51,918 nucleotides of DNA, taken from the NCBI GenBank assembly GCA_035527715.1, contig DATKZY010000133.1, forward strand, positions 1 through 51,918. The letters are read 5' to 3'. The notes under the pieces were generated by a model. It made no database searches and was not told the DNA's origin. It saw nothing but the letters and a program-made list of their open reading frames with translations. The position numbers and the translations under genes were made by a program. The stretch is from DSUN01 sp035527715 (lineage in GTDB: Bacteria; Planctomycetota; PUPC01; DSUN01). Positions 15,045-22,885 of the stretch are shown piece by piece. Position 1 is the stretch's first letter. The number at the start of each line of letters is the position of its first letter.

Positions 15045-16775
15045 ATGAGCACCGAGGAACCGTCCGGCGGCTCGGGCCAGGACAAGCGGGACCCCTGGGT
15101 GGCGTCCCACCTCACGACGCAGAAGACCGACACGGCGCCCGGCCCGCTCCTTGGACCCGGCGCGGCCATGCCGCCGGCGCGGCCCACGATGGAGCCGTAT
15201 CACCTGGGCCTCGTGCTCGGCGAGGGCGGGATGGCCATCATCTACGAGGCCCTCGACCCCGCGCTCGAGCGCTCGGTCGCCGTCAAGGTGCTCAAGCCGG
15301 CGCTGGCCCGCGACGCCGAGCTCCAGTCGCGCTTCCTCCACGAGGCCCGCATCCTTGGGCAGCTCGAGCACCCGGGCATCGTGCCCGTCTTCGCCGCAGG
15401 CACCCTCCCCGGCTACGGGCCGTTCTACGCCATGAAGAAGGTGCGCGGCCGCACCCTCCGGGAAATCCTGCGGGGCATGGGCTCGCGCGACTTCCGCGAC
15501 CGCCGCCACACGGGCCGCCTCGTCGGCATCTTCGAAAAGGTCTGCCAGACCGTCGCCTACGCCCACGCTGCCGGCATCCTCCACCGCGACCTGAAGCCCG
15601 AGAACATCATGGTGGACGAGTTCGGCGTGGTCGTGGTCCTCGACTGGGGGCTGTCGAAGAAGCTCAACGTCAGCGCCGAGGAGCAGGGCATCGTCGCCAC
15701 CCAGATCGGCATCGTCAAGGGCACCCCCGCCTACATGTCGCCCGAGCAGGCGAGCGGCAGCGGCGCCGACGTGGATTTCCGCACCGACGTCTTCGCCCTC
15801 GGCATCATCCTCTACGAGGTCCTCACCGGCTCGCTGCCCTTCTCCGGCCACTCGCGCACCGAGGTGATGGAGAAGGTGCTCTACCACGACCCCGCGCCGC
15901 CGCGCCACCTCAACCGCCAGGCCAGCCGCACCCTCGCCGCCGTGTGCATGAAGGCCCTCAGCAAGGACCCCGAGAAGCGCTACCCCACGGCCGGCGAACT
16001 GGCCGAGGACATCCGCCTCTACCGCGACCACCTCCCCACGTCGGCCTACCGGGCCGGGCCCATCGAGCGCCTGGGCAACTGGATCGGGCGCCACCACGCC
16101 CTCGCCGCCGCCGCCGGCACCGCCCTCCTCCTGCTTCTGGCCTTCGGCGGCTTCGCCATCCATCGGGCCGAGGCCCGCCGCATCCGCCGGGCCGAGCAGG
16201 CCGAGCGCGAACGGCTGGTCGAGGAGCTCGCCGAGCAGCGGCTGAAGGAGAAGACGCAGAAGACCCTCCTGGCCATTCGCACCGGCTCGAGCGGCCTGCG
16301 CGGGCTCGACGAGAAGATCCTCTCCCTCGAGGCCGCGATGGCGAAGCTCGAGCGCGACGACCCCGCCTACCCCGCCCTCCGCAACCAGATGGACGAGTTG
16401 GAAGCCGCCCGCTACGTGGCCTCGAACAACCTCCGCTCCATCGCCATCGGCCTCATCAGCGAGCTCTCCGCGAAGGCGGGCGGCGACATCCGCCAGCTCG
16501 ACCCCGACATCCTGAAGTTCTTCCGCGAAGTGGCCGTCGAGCTCATCCAGTCCCTCGTCAAGCGCCGCGACTACTACAAGGCCCACTACCACCTGTGGGA
16601 CTTCCTGCGCCCCGACCGCGAGTCGCCCATCCCGTGGACCGAGGCCCAACTCAAGGAGCTCATGGCCCTCCGCCGGCAGGTCGAGGCACAGCTCCGCGAG
16701 AGCCGCGGCCCCGGCGCCCCGCTGCCCGACTGGGCGAAGTACTCCGACCGCCTTCCCCGACGCAAGCGCGACTGA
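15045..16775 (+). CDS. membrane Ser/Thr protein kinase (PknB-like) with coiled coil
   Basis: A 576-residue Hanks-type kinase. The kinase domain spans about residues 52-330: glycine loop LGEGGMA (58-64), VAVK with Lys81, catalytic loop HRDLKPEN (Asp182), Mg-binding loop DWG (200-202) instead of DFG, and activation segment GTPAYMSPEQ (226-235). DWG is frequent in planctomycete kinases. One transmembrane helix follows (about 351-373), then a charged coiled coil (375-410) and a helical domain, predicted outside the cytoplasm, without PASTA, WD40 or TPR repeats. The extracytoplasmic part may be a sensor. The N-terminal 50 residues are disordered. It is a single-gene unit with its own promoter, and convergent with the deacetylase gene. 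Confidence 0.85.
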   Translation: MSTEEPSGGSGQDKRDPWVASHLTTQKTDTAPGPLLGPGAAMPPARPTMEPYHLGLVLGEGGMAIIYEALDPALERSVAVKVLKPALARDAELQSRFLHEARILGQLEHPGIVPVFAAGTLPGYGPFYAMKKVRGRTLREILRGMGSRDFRDRRHTGRLVGIFEKVCQTVAYAHAAGILHRDLKPENIMVDEFGVVVVLDWGLSKKLNVSAEEQGIVATQIGIVKGTPAYMSPEQASGSGADVDFRTDVFALGIILYEVLTGSLPFSGHSRTEVMEKVLYHDPAPPRHLNRQASRTLAAVCMKALSKDPEKRYPTAGELAEDIRLYRDHLPTSAYRAGPIERLGNWIGRHHALAAAAGTALLLLLAFGGFAIHRAEARRIRRAEQAERERLVEELAEQRLKEKTQKTLLAIRTGSSGLRGLDEKILSLEAAMAKLERDDPAYPALRNQMDELEAARYVASNNLRSIAIGLISELSAKAGGDIRQLDPDILKFFREVAVELIQSLVKRRDYYKAHYHLWDFLRPDRESPIPWTEAQLKELMALRRQVEAQLRESRGPGAPLPDWAKYSDRLPRRKRD

Positions 16776-16838
16776 GCCAGCAACAGGAATGTGCCTGGCT
16801 GGTCATCAGGCAGTAGCAGATGTGAATGTGGAATCTGG

Positions 16839-18575
16839 TCACACCGCGGAGGGGGCGAGGAGGCCGTCGAAGAAGGCGCGGCAGTTGGCGCCCAGCGTGC
16901 GCGTGCGGTAGCCGCCCTCCTGGACGACGAGGGTGGGCAGGCCCAACGCGCCGATCAGCCGGCCGTTGGCCGCGAAGTCGTCGGCACGCAGGGTCCACGT
17001 GCCCGTGGGGTCGAGCCGCGCGGGGTCGAGGCCAAGGGCGACGACGAGGAAGGCCGGGCCGAAGTCCTTCACCGCCCTGAGGGCCTTGGCCAGGGCCTTG
17101 CGGTAGCCCTCGCCGTCGAGTTCCTCGGGCAGCGGGAGGTTGAGGTTGAAGCCCTCGCCCGGCCCGGCGCCGCACTCGTCGGCGAAGCCGCTGAAGTAGG
17201 GATACGCAAAGCTCGGGTGGCCGTGGAGCGAGACGGTGAAGACGTCGGGCCGCTCCCAGAAGATCTCCTGCGTGCCGTTGCCGTGGTGGTAATCCACGTC
17301 GAGGACGGCCACTCTCCCGTGCTGGCTGAGGTAGTGGGCGGCGATGGCGGCGTTGTTGAAGTAGCAGAAGCCGCCGAAGGCGCCGCGCTCGGCGTGGTGG
17401 CCGGGCGGACGCACCAGGGCGTAGGCGATGCGGCGGCCCTCGAGGAGTTCGCCTGCCGCCGTGAGCGCGCAGTCCACCGCGTCGCGCGCGGCCAGGTAGG
17501 CGTTGCGGTTCAGCGGCGTGAAGGTGTCAATGCAGTAGTAGCCGGCGCGGACGGTCAGCTCCTTGGGCGGGCGGGCCTTGTTGCGGATGGGGAAGACGTA
17601 GGGGTAGAGCGACTCCTCGGTGCCCATGAGTTCGCAGGCGCGGCGCAGATAGGAGACGAAGCCGTTGTCGTGCACGGCCGTGATGTGGCCGTCGCCGAAG
17701 TGCTTCGGCTCGATCCGCTCGAACGCCCCCGTGGGCTCGAGGGCGGCCAGGATGTTGCTGACGCGGACGGGCGACTCGACGTAGCCGCGGTCGCTCACGC
17801 GGTGAATGGCGTGGCGTTGGCTCACGACGAGGGCGATCGGCTCGCGGGGCAGGGGCGGCACCTCGGTGGTGAGGGCCTTCGGCTTGTGGTAGCGCAGCTC
17901 GCGCAGCTTCACGGGGTCGTCGTGGAACGAGCCGACCACGTCGCGCACGTAGTCGGGCGTGACCACGTGGCCGTACTTGCCGACGAGGATGGCGCGGGCC
18001 GCCTTCTGGGCGAACTCGCGTGCGAGCGGCTCGCCGCGGTCGAGGCCGTCGAACACCAGGTGCGGGGTGCACCGGGCGGCGGGCCTGATGGGCAGCTCGT
18101 AGAGGGTGTTGACGATGGGGCGGGCGCCGTAGCGCTCGTAGAAGCGCAGGCGGGCGATGTTCTCCTTCAGCATCTCGGGGCTGGGCGTTCTGGCGGGGTC
18201 GTCGGGCAGGCACTCGAAGAACACGCCCCGCGCGCCCAGCTCCACGGCCACCTCGCGCACCCGCTCGTAAAGCGCCCCGCCGATGCCGCTGCTGCGGAGC
18301 TGGTTCCCCGTCACCAGGTAGTCGAGGAAGGAGAAGTGCCGCTGCGGGTCGTGATACAGCAGCGCGAGGCCGAGGACCTTGCGGCGCCCATCCTCGGCCA
18401 CGAACAGGATCGAGCGGAAGCCGGTCTTGAGGGGGTTCTGGAGCTTCTCCGCCAGGCGCTCCAGCTCGGCCTGGGGCACGGCCTTGAAGTAGGCGCGAAG
18501 AATCTCCTCGCACTGCTTCAACGCCGCCTTGTTGCGCGGCAGCACTTGATCGTAGATTCGGCGAATTCGGAACAT
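16839..18575 (-). CDS. GNAT acetyltransferase-histone deacetylase family fusion
   Basis: A 578-residue two-domain protein. The N-terminal part (about 1-200) is a GNAT N-acyltransferase with the acetyl-CoA loop RSSGIGGAL (94-102). The C-terminal part (about 260-578) is a zinc deacetylase of the HDAC/acetylpolyamine amidohydrolase class: RPPGHH (389-394, catalytic His pair), DVDYHHGNGTQ (Asp428 and His430 as Zn ligands) and a third ligand in ALGLDP; QEGGY near the end is also conserved. Putting an acetyltransferase and a deacetylase in one chain suggests control of acetylation of polyamines or a protein; the substrate is unknown. Start: ATG at 18575 with AGGAGAG upstream; the open frame beyond it is uxaC-remnant and spacer sequence. 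Confidence 0.85.
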   Translation of the reverse strand: MFRIRRIYDQVLPRNKAALKQCEEILRAYFKAVPQAELERLAEKLQNPLKTGFRSILFVAEDGRRKVLGLALLYHDPQRHFSFLDYLVTGNQLRSSGIGGALYERVREVAVELGARGVFFECLPDDPARTPSPEMLKENIARLRFYERYGARPIVNTLYELPIRPAARCTPHLVFDGLDRGEPLAREFAQKAARAILVGKYGHVVTPDYVRDVVGSFHDDPVKLRELRYHKPKALTTEVPPLPREPIALVVSQRHAIHRVSDRGYVESPVRVSNILAALEPTGAFERIEPKHFGDGHITAVHDNGFVSYLRRACELMGTEESLYPYVFPIRNKARPPKELTVRAGYYCIDTFTPLNRNAYLAARDAVDCALTAAGELLEGRRIAYALVRPPGHHAERGAFGGFCYFNNAAIAAHYLSQHGRVAVLDVDYHHGNGTQEIFWERPDVFTVSLHGHPSFAYPYFSGFADECGAGPGEGFNLNLPLPEELDGEGYRKALAKALRAVKDFGPAFLVVALGLDPARLDPTGTWTLRADDFAANGRLIGALGLPTLVVQEGGYRTRTLGANCRAFFDGLLAPSAV

Positions 18576-18582
18576 CTCTCTC

Positions 18583-18660
18583 CTAACCTTGCGGCAAGCC
18601 TTTGAAGCCGAAGTAGCGTGCAGCGTTGTTATAGCACACGTCGCGGACCAGGCCGCCCAC
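18583..18660 (-). pseudogene. diverged duplicate of the uxaC 3' end
   Basis: The minus strand encodes GGLVRDVCYNNAARYFGFKG followed by LPQG and a stop, against the true uxaC C terminus GGLVRDICYRNAARYFGFEG then LPAC. At DNA level the tract is about 85 percent identical to 20507-20584. It is out of context: no rest of uxaC lies upstream, where the restriction endonuclease gene ends at 18700. Together with uxaC itself it brackets the restriction-modification operon as an imperfect direct repeat. Confidence 0.8.
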
Positions 18661-18699
18661 GGGGTCGCGCGGCACGAGAGCGACCGGCACGCTATCCGT

Positions 18700-19419
18700 C
18701 TAGCCGAACCGCTCGGTGTAGAAGCTGGCGACGGCCTGGCTGAAGGCGTCGTAATGGAGGGGGTCGCCAATCTGTGGAGCCGGCGGGGCCGTGACGAAGC
18801 TCGTGGCACTCAGGTGCTCGTTGTCCATGTCGACGATGAGAACGCACCTGGCCTCCAGGCCCTCGCCGTGCAGGCCCGAGCGGCCCGTGATGCTTCTCAC
18901 CTGCCGCACGCAATGCCCGACCAGCGCGGCCGGGTTCCTGTGCGTGGTGCGCTCCGTCCGCAAGGGAGACATGAAGCTTGCCGCGGAGTTGACGACAAGG
19001 ACTCCCCCAGCAATCGCCTTGTTGCTGTAGCGGTGGACGTGCTCGTGGTGCGCCTCGAGATCTCGCTTCCGGTTCTTCACGGCCTTGTGGTGCTCGGTCA
19101 TCACGCTCTTGATCTCGATGGCGATCTGCACCGTTGAGGGCAGCGTCCTGCGGATCAGCTCGCCCCCCTCAGGCGGCAGGGTGCCCGGCGGCGGAGCCCC
19201 GAGCACGAGGTCAACGTTCCAGTCCGACGTGCCGGCGTTGATGGTGAAGTTGAGATCGTAGACCAACGCTCCGGCCGCGGCCCGCTCCGCCATGGAGGCA
19301 GAGCAAGAGAGGAGGTCGCGCACGATCGCCTCGGCCAGGGCGTTGGAGTGCTTGTCGGACCGGGGATGATAGCCGCGCTCTTGGAGGTGGCGGATGAACG
19401 AAGGCGGGTTAGGACTCAT
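18700..19419 (-). CDS. probable type II restriction endonuclease (PD-(D/E)XK fold)
   Basis: A 239-residue protein with no close family name that I can give. Its core fits a PD-(D/E)XK nuclease: WNVDLVLG with Asp70, then a strand IAIEIKS with Glu102-x-Lys104, followed by a helix with many His/Lys/Arg and the hydrophobic strand GGVLVVN. It is the second gene of an operon: its ATG overlaps the stop of the DNA methyltransferase by 11 bases. A nuclease-fold protein coupled to a solitary modification enzyme is best read as the cognate restriction enzyme. The recognition sequence is unknown. The gene ends just before the uxaC remnant. Confidence 0.7.
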   Translation of the reverse strand: MSPNPPSFIRHLQERGYHPRSDKHSNALAEAIVRDLLSCSASMAERAAAGALVYDLNFTINAGTSDWNVDLVLGAPPPGTLPPEGGELIRRTLPSTVQIAIEIKSVMTEHHKAVKNRKRDLEAHHEHVHRYSNKAIAGGVLVVNSAASFMSPLRTERTTHRNPAALVGHCVRQVRSITGRSGLHGEGLEARCVLIVDMDNEHLSATSFVTAPPAPQIGDPLHYDAFSQAVASFYTERFG

Positions 19420-20404
19420 AGAAGTTCACTTCCGCAAGAGCAGGAAGATAGAGGAGCCTCTTCTTGGCCAGCGCGAAGTACCCTTCGTCCACCTCGAACC
19501 CGATGGAGTTCCGATGCATCTCGATGGCGGCCAGCGTCGTGGTGCCGAGGCCCATGAACGGGTCCAGGACGGTGTCGCCCACGAAGGAGAACATCCCGAT
19601 GAGGCGCCTCGGGATCTCCACGGGAAACGGTGCGGGGTGCCCTCGTTGGAGCTCGCCTGGCACGTCTTCCCAGACCTGCTGAAACCACGTGCTGTAGTCC
19701 TTCTTCTCGATCATCGAGAGAGCGCGCTGCTCTTGCGTCGGGTGCCGATAGCCTCCCGGCTTGCGGAACATCAGGATGAACTCGACGTCGTTCTTGATGA
19801 TCGCGTTGGGCTCGTACGGCTTGCCGAGGAAGGCCGAGCCGTTGCCGTCGGCCTCGGTCGTGGCGTTGGCGATCTTCCGCCAGATGATCGGCGCGAGCGG
19901 GTCGAAGCCGACTTCCTGGCACTGAACGAGCAGGTAGGCGTGAAGGGGGTCCACGAGGTGGCGGCCGTGCCGGCGGCGGGAGCGGCAGACGTCGCCCACG
20001 ATGACGCACATCCGTCCCCCGGGCGCGAGCAGATCGAAGCATCGGCGCCAGACTCTGCCGAGTTCCTTCAGGAACGCTTCGCGGCCATCTATGTGACCGA
20101 GCTGGGCGCCGTCATGGTCACCGGCGTACCGCTTGAGATTCCAGTAGGGCGGGGACGTGACGACCAGGTGCACTTCAGTCTCGGGAGCAAGACCCCGCAT
20201 CTCGCGAGCGTCGCCGAGGTAGATCCGATGAACGCTCGTGAGGGACCCGCCATGCTTCGCCCAAGCCTCACGCTTCGCATGGAACTTCTGGGCCAGTCTT
20301 GCTTCTCTGCCGTTGCGAGGCACTGTCGCCGCCGCGGGGCCGGGCGCCGCGAACAGCTCCCCCGAGTTCTTCCCCGATGGCATCTGATTCTTCCCGGTAC
20401 TCAT
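19409..20404 (-). CDS. type II DNA methyltransferase, N4-cytosine/N6-adenine class (beta order)
   Basis: A 331-residue modification enzyme. Motif IV TSPPYW (83-88) comes first and the SAM-binding FVGDTVLDPFMGLGTT (Asp281) comes last, the beta-class order; SPPY is usual for N4-cytosine methylation, though N6-adenine is possible. The middle segment IIWRKIANAT is also typical of the class. ATG at 20404 has a modest GAGGT upstream; a longer frame begins at 20464 but would start before the promoter. The downstream gene overlaps it and is probably the matching endonuclease. Expressing the methylase first protects the host on establishment. The operon lies between uxaC and a displaced uxaC 3' end. 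Confidence 0.85.
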   Translation of the reverse strand: MSTGKNQMPSGKNSGELFAAPGPAAATVPRNGREARLAQKFHAKREAWAKHGGSLTSVHRIYLGDAREMRGLAPETEVHLVVTSPPYWNLKRYAGDHDGAQLGHIDGREAFLKELGRVWRRCFDLLAPGGRMCVIVGDVCRSRRRHGRHLVDPLHAYLLVQCQEVGFDPLAPIIWRKIANATTEADGNGSAFLGKPYEPNAIIKNDVEFILMFRKPGGYRHPTQEQRALSMIEKKDYSTWFQQVWEDVPGELQRGHPAPFPVEIPRRLIGMFSFVGDTVLDPFMGLGTTTLAAIEMHRNSIGFEVDEGYFALAKKRLLYLPALAEVNFYES

Positions 20405-20435
20405 GGCACGACCTCGACACGGTTCCACTGCCCCA

Positions 20436-20464
20436 AGCATAGCACGTTGCCGACGGAATGGCAA
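20436..20464 (-). promoter_or_regulatory. sigma70-like promoter of the restriction-modification operon
   Basis: Minus strand TTGCCA (20464-20459), 17-bp spacer, TATGCT (20441-20436), about 30 bases before the methyltransferase ATG. The -35 box abuts a 19-bp perfect palindrome. Confidence 0.65.
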
Positions 20465-20465
20465 C

Positions 20466-20504
20466 CCCAGCCTCCCGCGGGTTTGAAACCCGCGGGAGGC
20501 TGGG
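20466..20504. repeat. 39-bp perfect palindrome between uxaC and the methyltransferase
   Basis: Nineteen-base arms (CCCAGCCTCCCGCGGGTTT at 20466-20484 and its complement at 20486-20504) around one central base. It begins two bases after the uxaC stop and touches the -35 of the restriction-modification promoter. There is no T-run, so it may stop uxaC transcription weakly, bind a regulator, or mark the insertion joint. Confidence 0.8.
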
Positions 20505-20506
20505 CA

Positions 20507-21934
20507 CTAACACGCCGGCAGCCCCTCGAAGCCGAAGTAACGGGCGGCGTTGCGGTAGCAGATGTCGCGGACCAGGCCGCCCACGAGGCCGAAGTCGCGG
20601 GGCAGCAGGCCGCGCTCGATCTCGCCGCCCAACAGGTTGCACAGCAGGCGGCGGAAGTACTCGTGCCGCGTGTACGACAGGAACGACCGCGAGTCGGTGA
20701 GCATGCCCACGAAGGGGCTGAGGAGGCTCATGTTCGAGATGGCCTCGAGGTGCTCGAGCATGCCGTCGGCCTGATCGTTGAACCACCAGGCGCTGCCGAC
20801 CTGGAGCTTGCCCGGCACCGAGCCGTCCTGGAAGTTGCCCACCATCGAGGCCAGCACGGCGTTGTGCGTGGGGTTCAGGCTGTAGACGAGCGTGCGGGCG
20901 AGCCGGCCCTCGTCGTCGAGGCGGCCGAGGAAGCGCGACATCGGCGCCGCGACGGGCCATTCGCCGATCGAATCGCCGCCGACGTCGGGGCCGAGCGTCC
21001 TGAGCAGCCGGCGATTGTTGTTCCGCAGCGCGGAGATGTGGAATTGCTGCGTCCAGTCGCGCTCGAAGTCCATCACGGCGGACTCGTAGAGCATGGCCGA
21101 CTTGAACTGGAGGATTTCGTCGGGCGCCAGGGTGTTGCCGCTGCGAGCCTTGATGAAGATGCGGCGGAGGTCGGACTCGGTGTAAGGCTCGGCGAAGAAC
21201 GTCTCGATGCCGTGGTCGGAGAGGCGGCAGCCGTTGGCGTGGAAGAAGTCGTGCCGCTTGCGCAGCGCCTCGCGGAAACCGGCCAGGCTGCGAATGGCGA
21301 TGCCGCTGGCCGCCTCGAGCTTCTCGACCCAGGGGCGGAAGACGGCGGGGTTGTCCACCGCCATCGCCTTGTCGGGCCGCCAGGCGGGGAGCATCTGGAT
21401 GGCGAAGCTCGCGTCCGCCGCGACGGCCTGGTGGTGCTCCAGGCTGTCGGTCGGGTCGTCGGTCGTGCAGACGAGCACGACGCTCATCTGCCGCATGATG
21501 CCGCGGGCCGAGAACTCGGGCTGGGCGAGGAGGGCGTTGCACTGGTCCCAGATGCCCTTCGCCGTGTCGGCGTTGAGCAGGCGATCGCTGATGCCGAAGG
21601 GCCGCTTCAGTTCCATGTGCGACCAGTGGTAGATGGGGTTGCGCAGCAGCTTGGGCATCGTCTCCGCCCACGCGAGGAACTTCTCCCAGTCGGATGCGTC
21701 GCCCGTGATGAAGCGTTCGGCCACGCCGGCCGTGCGGAGCAGCCGCCACTTGTAGTGGTCGCCGCCGAGCCAGATCTCGGTCATATTGCGGAAGCGATGG
21801 TCTTCGGCCACCTGCGCGGGCGGCAGGTGGCAGTGGTAGTCAATGATCGGCAGGTCTTCGGCGTGCTCGTGGAACAGCCGCACCGCGGCCTTGCCTTCGA
21901 GCATGAAGTCCTTCGTAATCAGCGCATCAGCCAT
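20507..21934 (-). CDS. uxaC: glucuronate isomerase
   Basis: A 475-residue uronate isomerase that converts D-glucuronate to D-fructuronate (and D-galacturonate to D-tagaturonate) in the cytoplasm, the first step of uronic acid catabolism. Hallmarks are the N-terminal metal motif IIDYHCHLPP (His-x-His), the strongly conserved WLGGDHYKWRLLR with the following GV-x-E-x-F-I-TG, the HWSHMELKR-P-FGI segment, TTDDPTDSLE and the C-terminal HEYFRRLLCNLLG. Length is normal for the family. It has its own promoter (21986-22014), divergent from the DUF433 gene. Its 3' end is duplicated, with divergence, beyond the restriction-modification operon. Confidence 0.95.
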   Translation of the reverse strand: MADALITKDFMLEGKAAVRLFHEHAEDLPIIDYHCHLPPAQVAEDHRFRNMTEIWLGGDHYKWRLLRTAGVAERFITGDASDWEKFLAWAETMPKLLRNPIYHWSHMELKRPFGISDRLLNADTAKGIWDQCNALLAQPEFSARGIMRQMSVVLVCTTDDPTDSLEHHQAVAADASFAIQMLPAWRPDKAMAVDNPAVFRPWVEKLEAASGIAIRSLAGFREALRKRHDFFHANGCRLSDHGIETFFAEPYTESDLRRIFIKARSGNTLAPDEILQFKSAMLYESAVMDFERDWTQQFHISALRNNNRRLLRTLGPDVGGDSIGEWPVAAPMSRFLGRLDDEGRLARTLVYSLNPTHNAVLASMVGNFQDGSVPGKLQVGSAWWFNDQADGMLEHLEAISNMSLLSPFVGMLTDSRSFLSYTRHEYFRRLLCNLLGGEIERGLLPRDFGLVGGLVRDICYRNAARYFGFEGLPAC

Positions 21935-21985
21935 TGGATTGCCTTTCGGGAAAGGGCGGGATCCGCGTGCAGCCCGACAACTTCC

Positions 21986-22014
21986 ATCTTACCTGAATCG
22001 AGTGGATCGGGCAA
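21986..22014 (-). promoter_or_regulatory. sigma70-like promoter of uxaC
   Basis: Minus strand TTGCCC (22014-22009), 17-bp spacer, TAAGAT (21991-21986), about 52 bases before the ATG. Its -35 lies ten bases from the -35 of the divergent DUF433 promoter. Confidence 0.65.
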
Positions 22015-22024
22015 CCGCCGAGGC

Positions 22025-22053
22025 TTGACGCACTGGGGAACATGATGCATAAT
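22025..22053 (+). promoter_or_regulatory. sigma70-like promoter of the DUF433 gene
   Basis: TTGACG (22025-22030), 17-bp spacer, CATAAT (22048-22053), with the ATG about 38 bases downstream and GGAG (22080-22083) as ribosome binding site. Confidence 0.6.
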
Positions 22054-22091
22054 CTTGACAGTGAAGGGCTAGCATACATGGAGTATAGCCG

Positions 22092-22301
22092 ATGGCCAAG
22101 AAACTGATCGTATCCGACCCCCGCGTGATGATGGGCAAGCCGGTGGTGGCTGGGACGCGGATCACGGTGGAGCGCATCCTGGAGAAACTCGGGGCCGGGG
22201 AGAGCATCGAGCAGATCCTGGAGGCGCACCCCCACTTGACGCGCGAGGCCATCCTCTCCGCCATTGACTTCGGGGCCAAGGCTCTGCGCGGCGCTACTTG
22301 A
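22092..22301 (+). CDS. DUF433 domain protein (antitoxin-like)
   Basis: A 69-residue protein that matches DUF433 along its length: IVSDPRVMMGKPVVAGTRI (the conserved D-P-x-x-x-G-x-P-V-x-x-G-T-R-I), then VERILEKLGAGESIEQIL and a final helix-turn-helix-like LTREAILSAIDFG. DUF433 proteins are often encoded with PIN-like DUF5615 toxins and act as antitoxins. No such partner follows here: the next gene, overlapping by eight bases, runs in the opposite direction and is not nuclease-like. It may be a solitary survivor of a toxin-antitoxin pair. GGAG lies eight bases before the ATG. Confidence 0.85.
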   Translation: MAKKLIVSDPRVMMGKPVVAGTRITVERILEKLGAGESIEQILEAHPHLTREAILSAIDFGAKALRGAT

Positions 22302-22473
22302 TCCCCAGCTTGCGGCGCTCGTCCTCGATGAGCTTGTCGAACGTCGCATCCCGCCAGCGCTGGTACTGGGGGCGCGCGGCACGCCACTTCTCGTAGCCCG
22401 CGAGAATCTCGGGCGTGAAGACGAACGTCGCGCCGTTGGCCTTCCACCACACCCGCCACTCCGCGGGCGACAT
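22294..22473 (-). CDS. small 59-residue protein of unknown function
   Basis: A short frame in the minus strand reads as a well-behaved protein: it begins SPAEWRVWWKANGATFVFTP, continues through EILAGYEKWRAARPQYQRWR and ends FDKLIEDERRKLGIK. It is rich in Trp, Lys, Arg and Glu, probably all helical, with codon choice like neighbouring genes. AGGAAAAGG precedes the ATG at 22473. Its stop overlaps the 3' end of the DUF433 gene by eight bases in convergent orientation. I know no family for it; the Trp-rich amphipathic helices would suit a small binding protein. No promoter is obvious upstream, which is repeat-rich. Confidence 0.6.
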   Translation of the reverse strand: MSPAEWRVWWKANGATFVFTPEILAGYEKWRAARPQYQRWRDATFDKLIEDERRKLGIK

Positions 22474-22603
22474 GTCGCCTTTTCCTGTCAGGTGCTCCGC
22501 GCGGCCACCGGCAACTGCAATAGCCAGGCTCCGACGCCCTGGAGCATGGCCCTCAATCCTGGCGGGTTTTCCCTGGAGCCCCGGTCCGGGTATCCCCTGG
22601 CCT

Positions 22604-22796
22604 CAAGATGTTCACCCCCCTACTCCAAAGCGGCCTGAACATCTTGCCACGGCCTCACCGCCAGGGAGTCTGACGAGCCACATGTGCTTATTGCAACTCA
22701 GCTTATGGCAATGCCTCGCTGGCTGGAACTCAGTCATTTCAAGGTGTTCACCTCCCGTGTTGCGCAGTGAACATCTTGAACACCTTGAGCGCCAAG
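22604..22796. repeat. two inverted repeats built from TGAACATCT-like 9-nt units
   Basis: In the gene-free gap 22474-22885, CAAGATGTTCA (22604-22614) pairs perfectly with TGAACATCTTG (22636-22646). CAAGGTGTTCA (22740-22750) pairs with TGAACACCTTG (22777-22787), which is the middle of a 9-nt series starting at 22768, 22777 and 22786. Both belong to the short-period arrays scattered through the window. The rest of the gap shows nothing but the promoter at 22829-22857. Confidence 0.75.
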
Positions 22797-22828
22797 ACTG
22801 GGAGCCAGACTCGGCGCCCTGGGCGCAC

Positions 22829-22857
22829 TTGCCTGTGTTTGTGTTGACGCCTACAAT
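22829..22857 (+). promoter_or_regulatory. sigma70-like promoter of the URO-D/GH51 operon
   Basis: TTGCCT (22829-22834), 17-bp spacer, TACAAT (22852-22857). The ATG at 22886 follows 28 bases later with AAGGAGA in between. Four genes follow on the same strand with tight spacing and no terminator, so this may drive all of them. Confidence 0.6.
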
Positions 22858-22885
22858 AGGCGCGAGTTCCATCAAGGAGAGAGCC

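Noticed and set aside
22055..22089. TTGACA at 22055 as a second promoter for the DUF433 gene
   Set aside because: No acceptable -10 box lies 15-19 bp downstream; the nearest candidates are at 14 and 23 bp.
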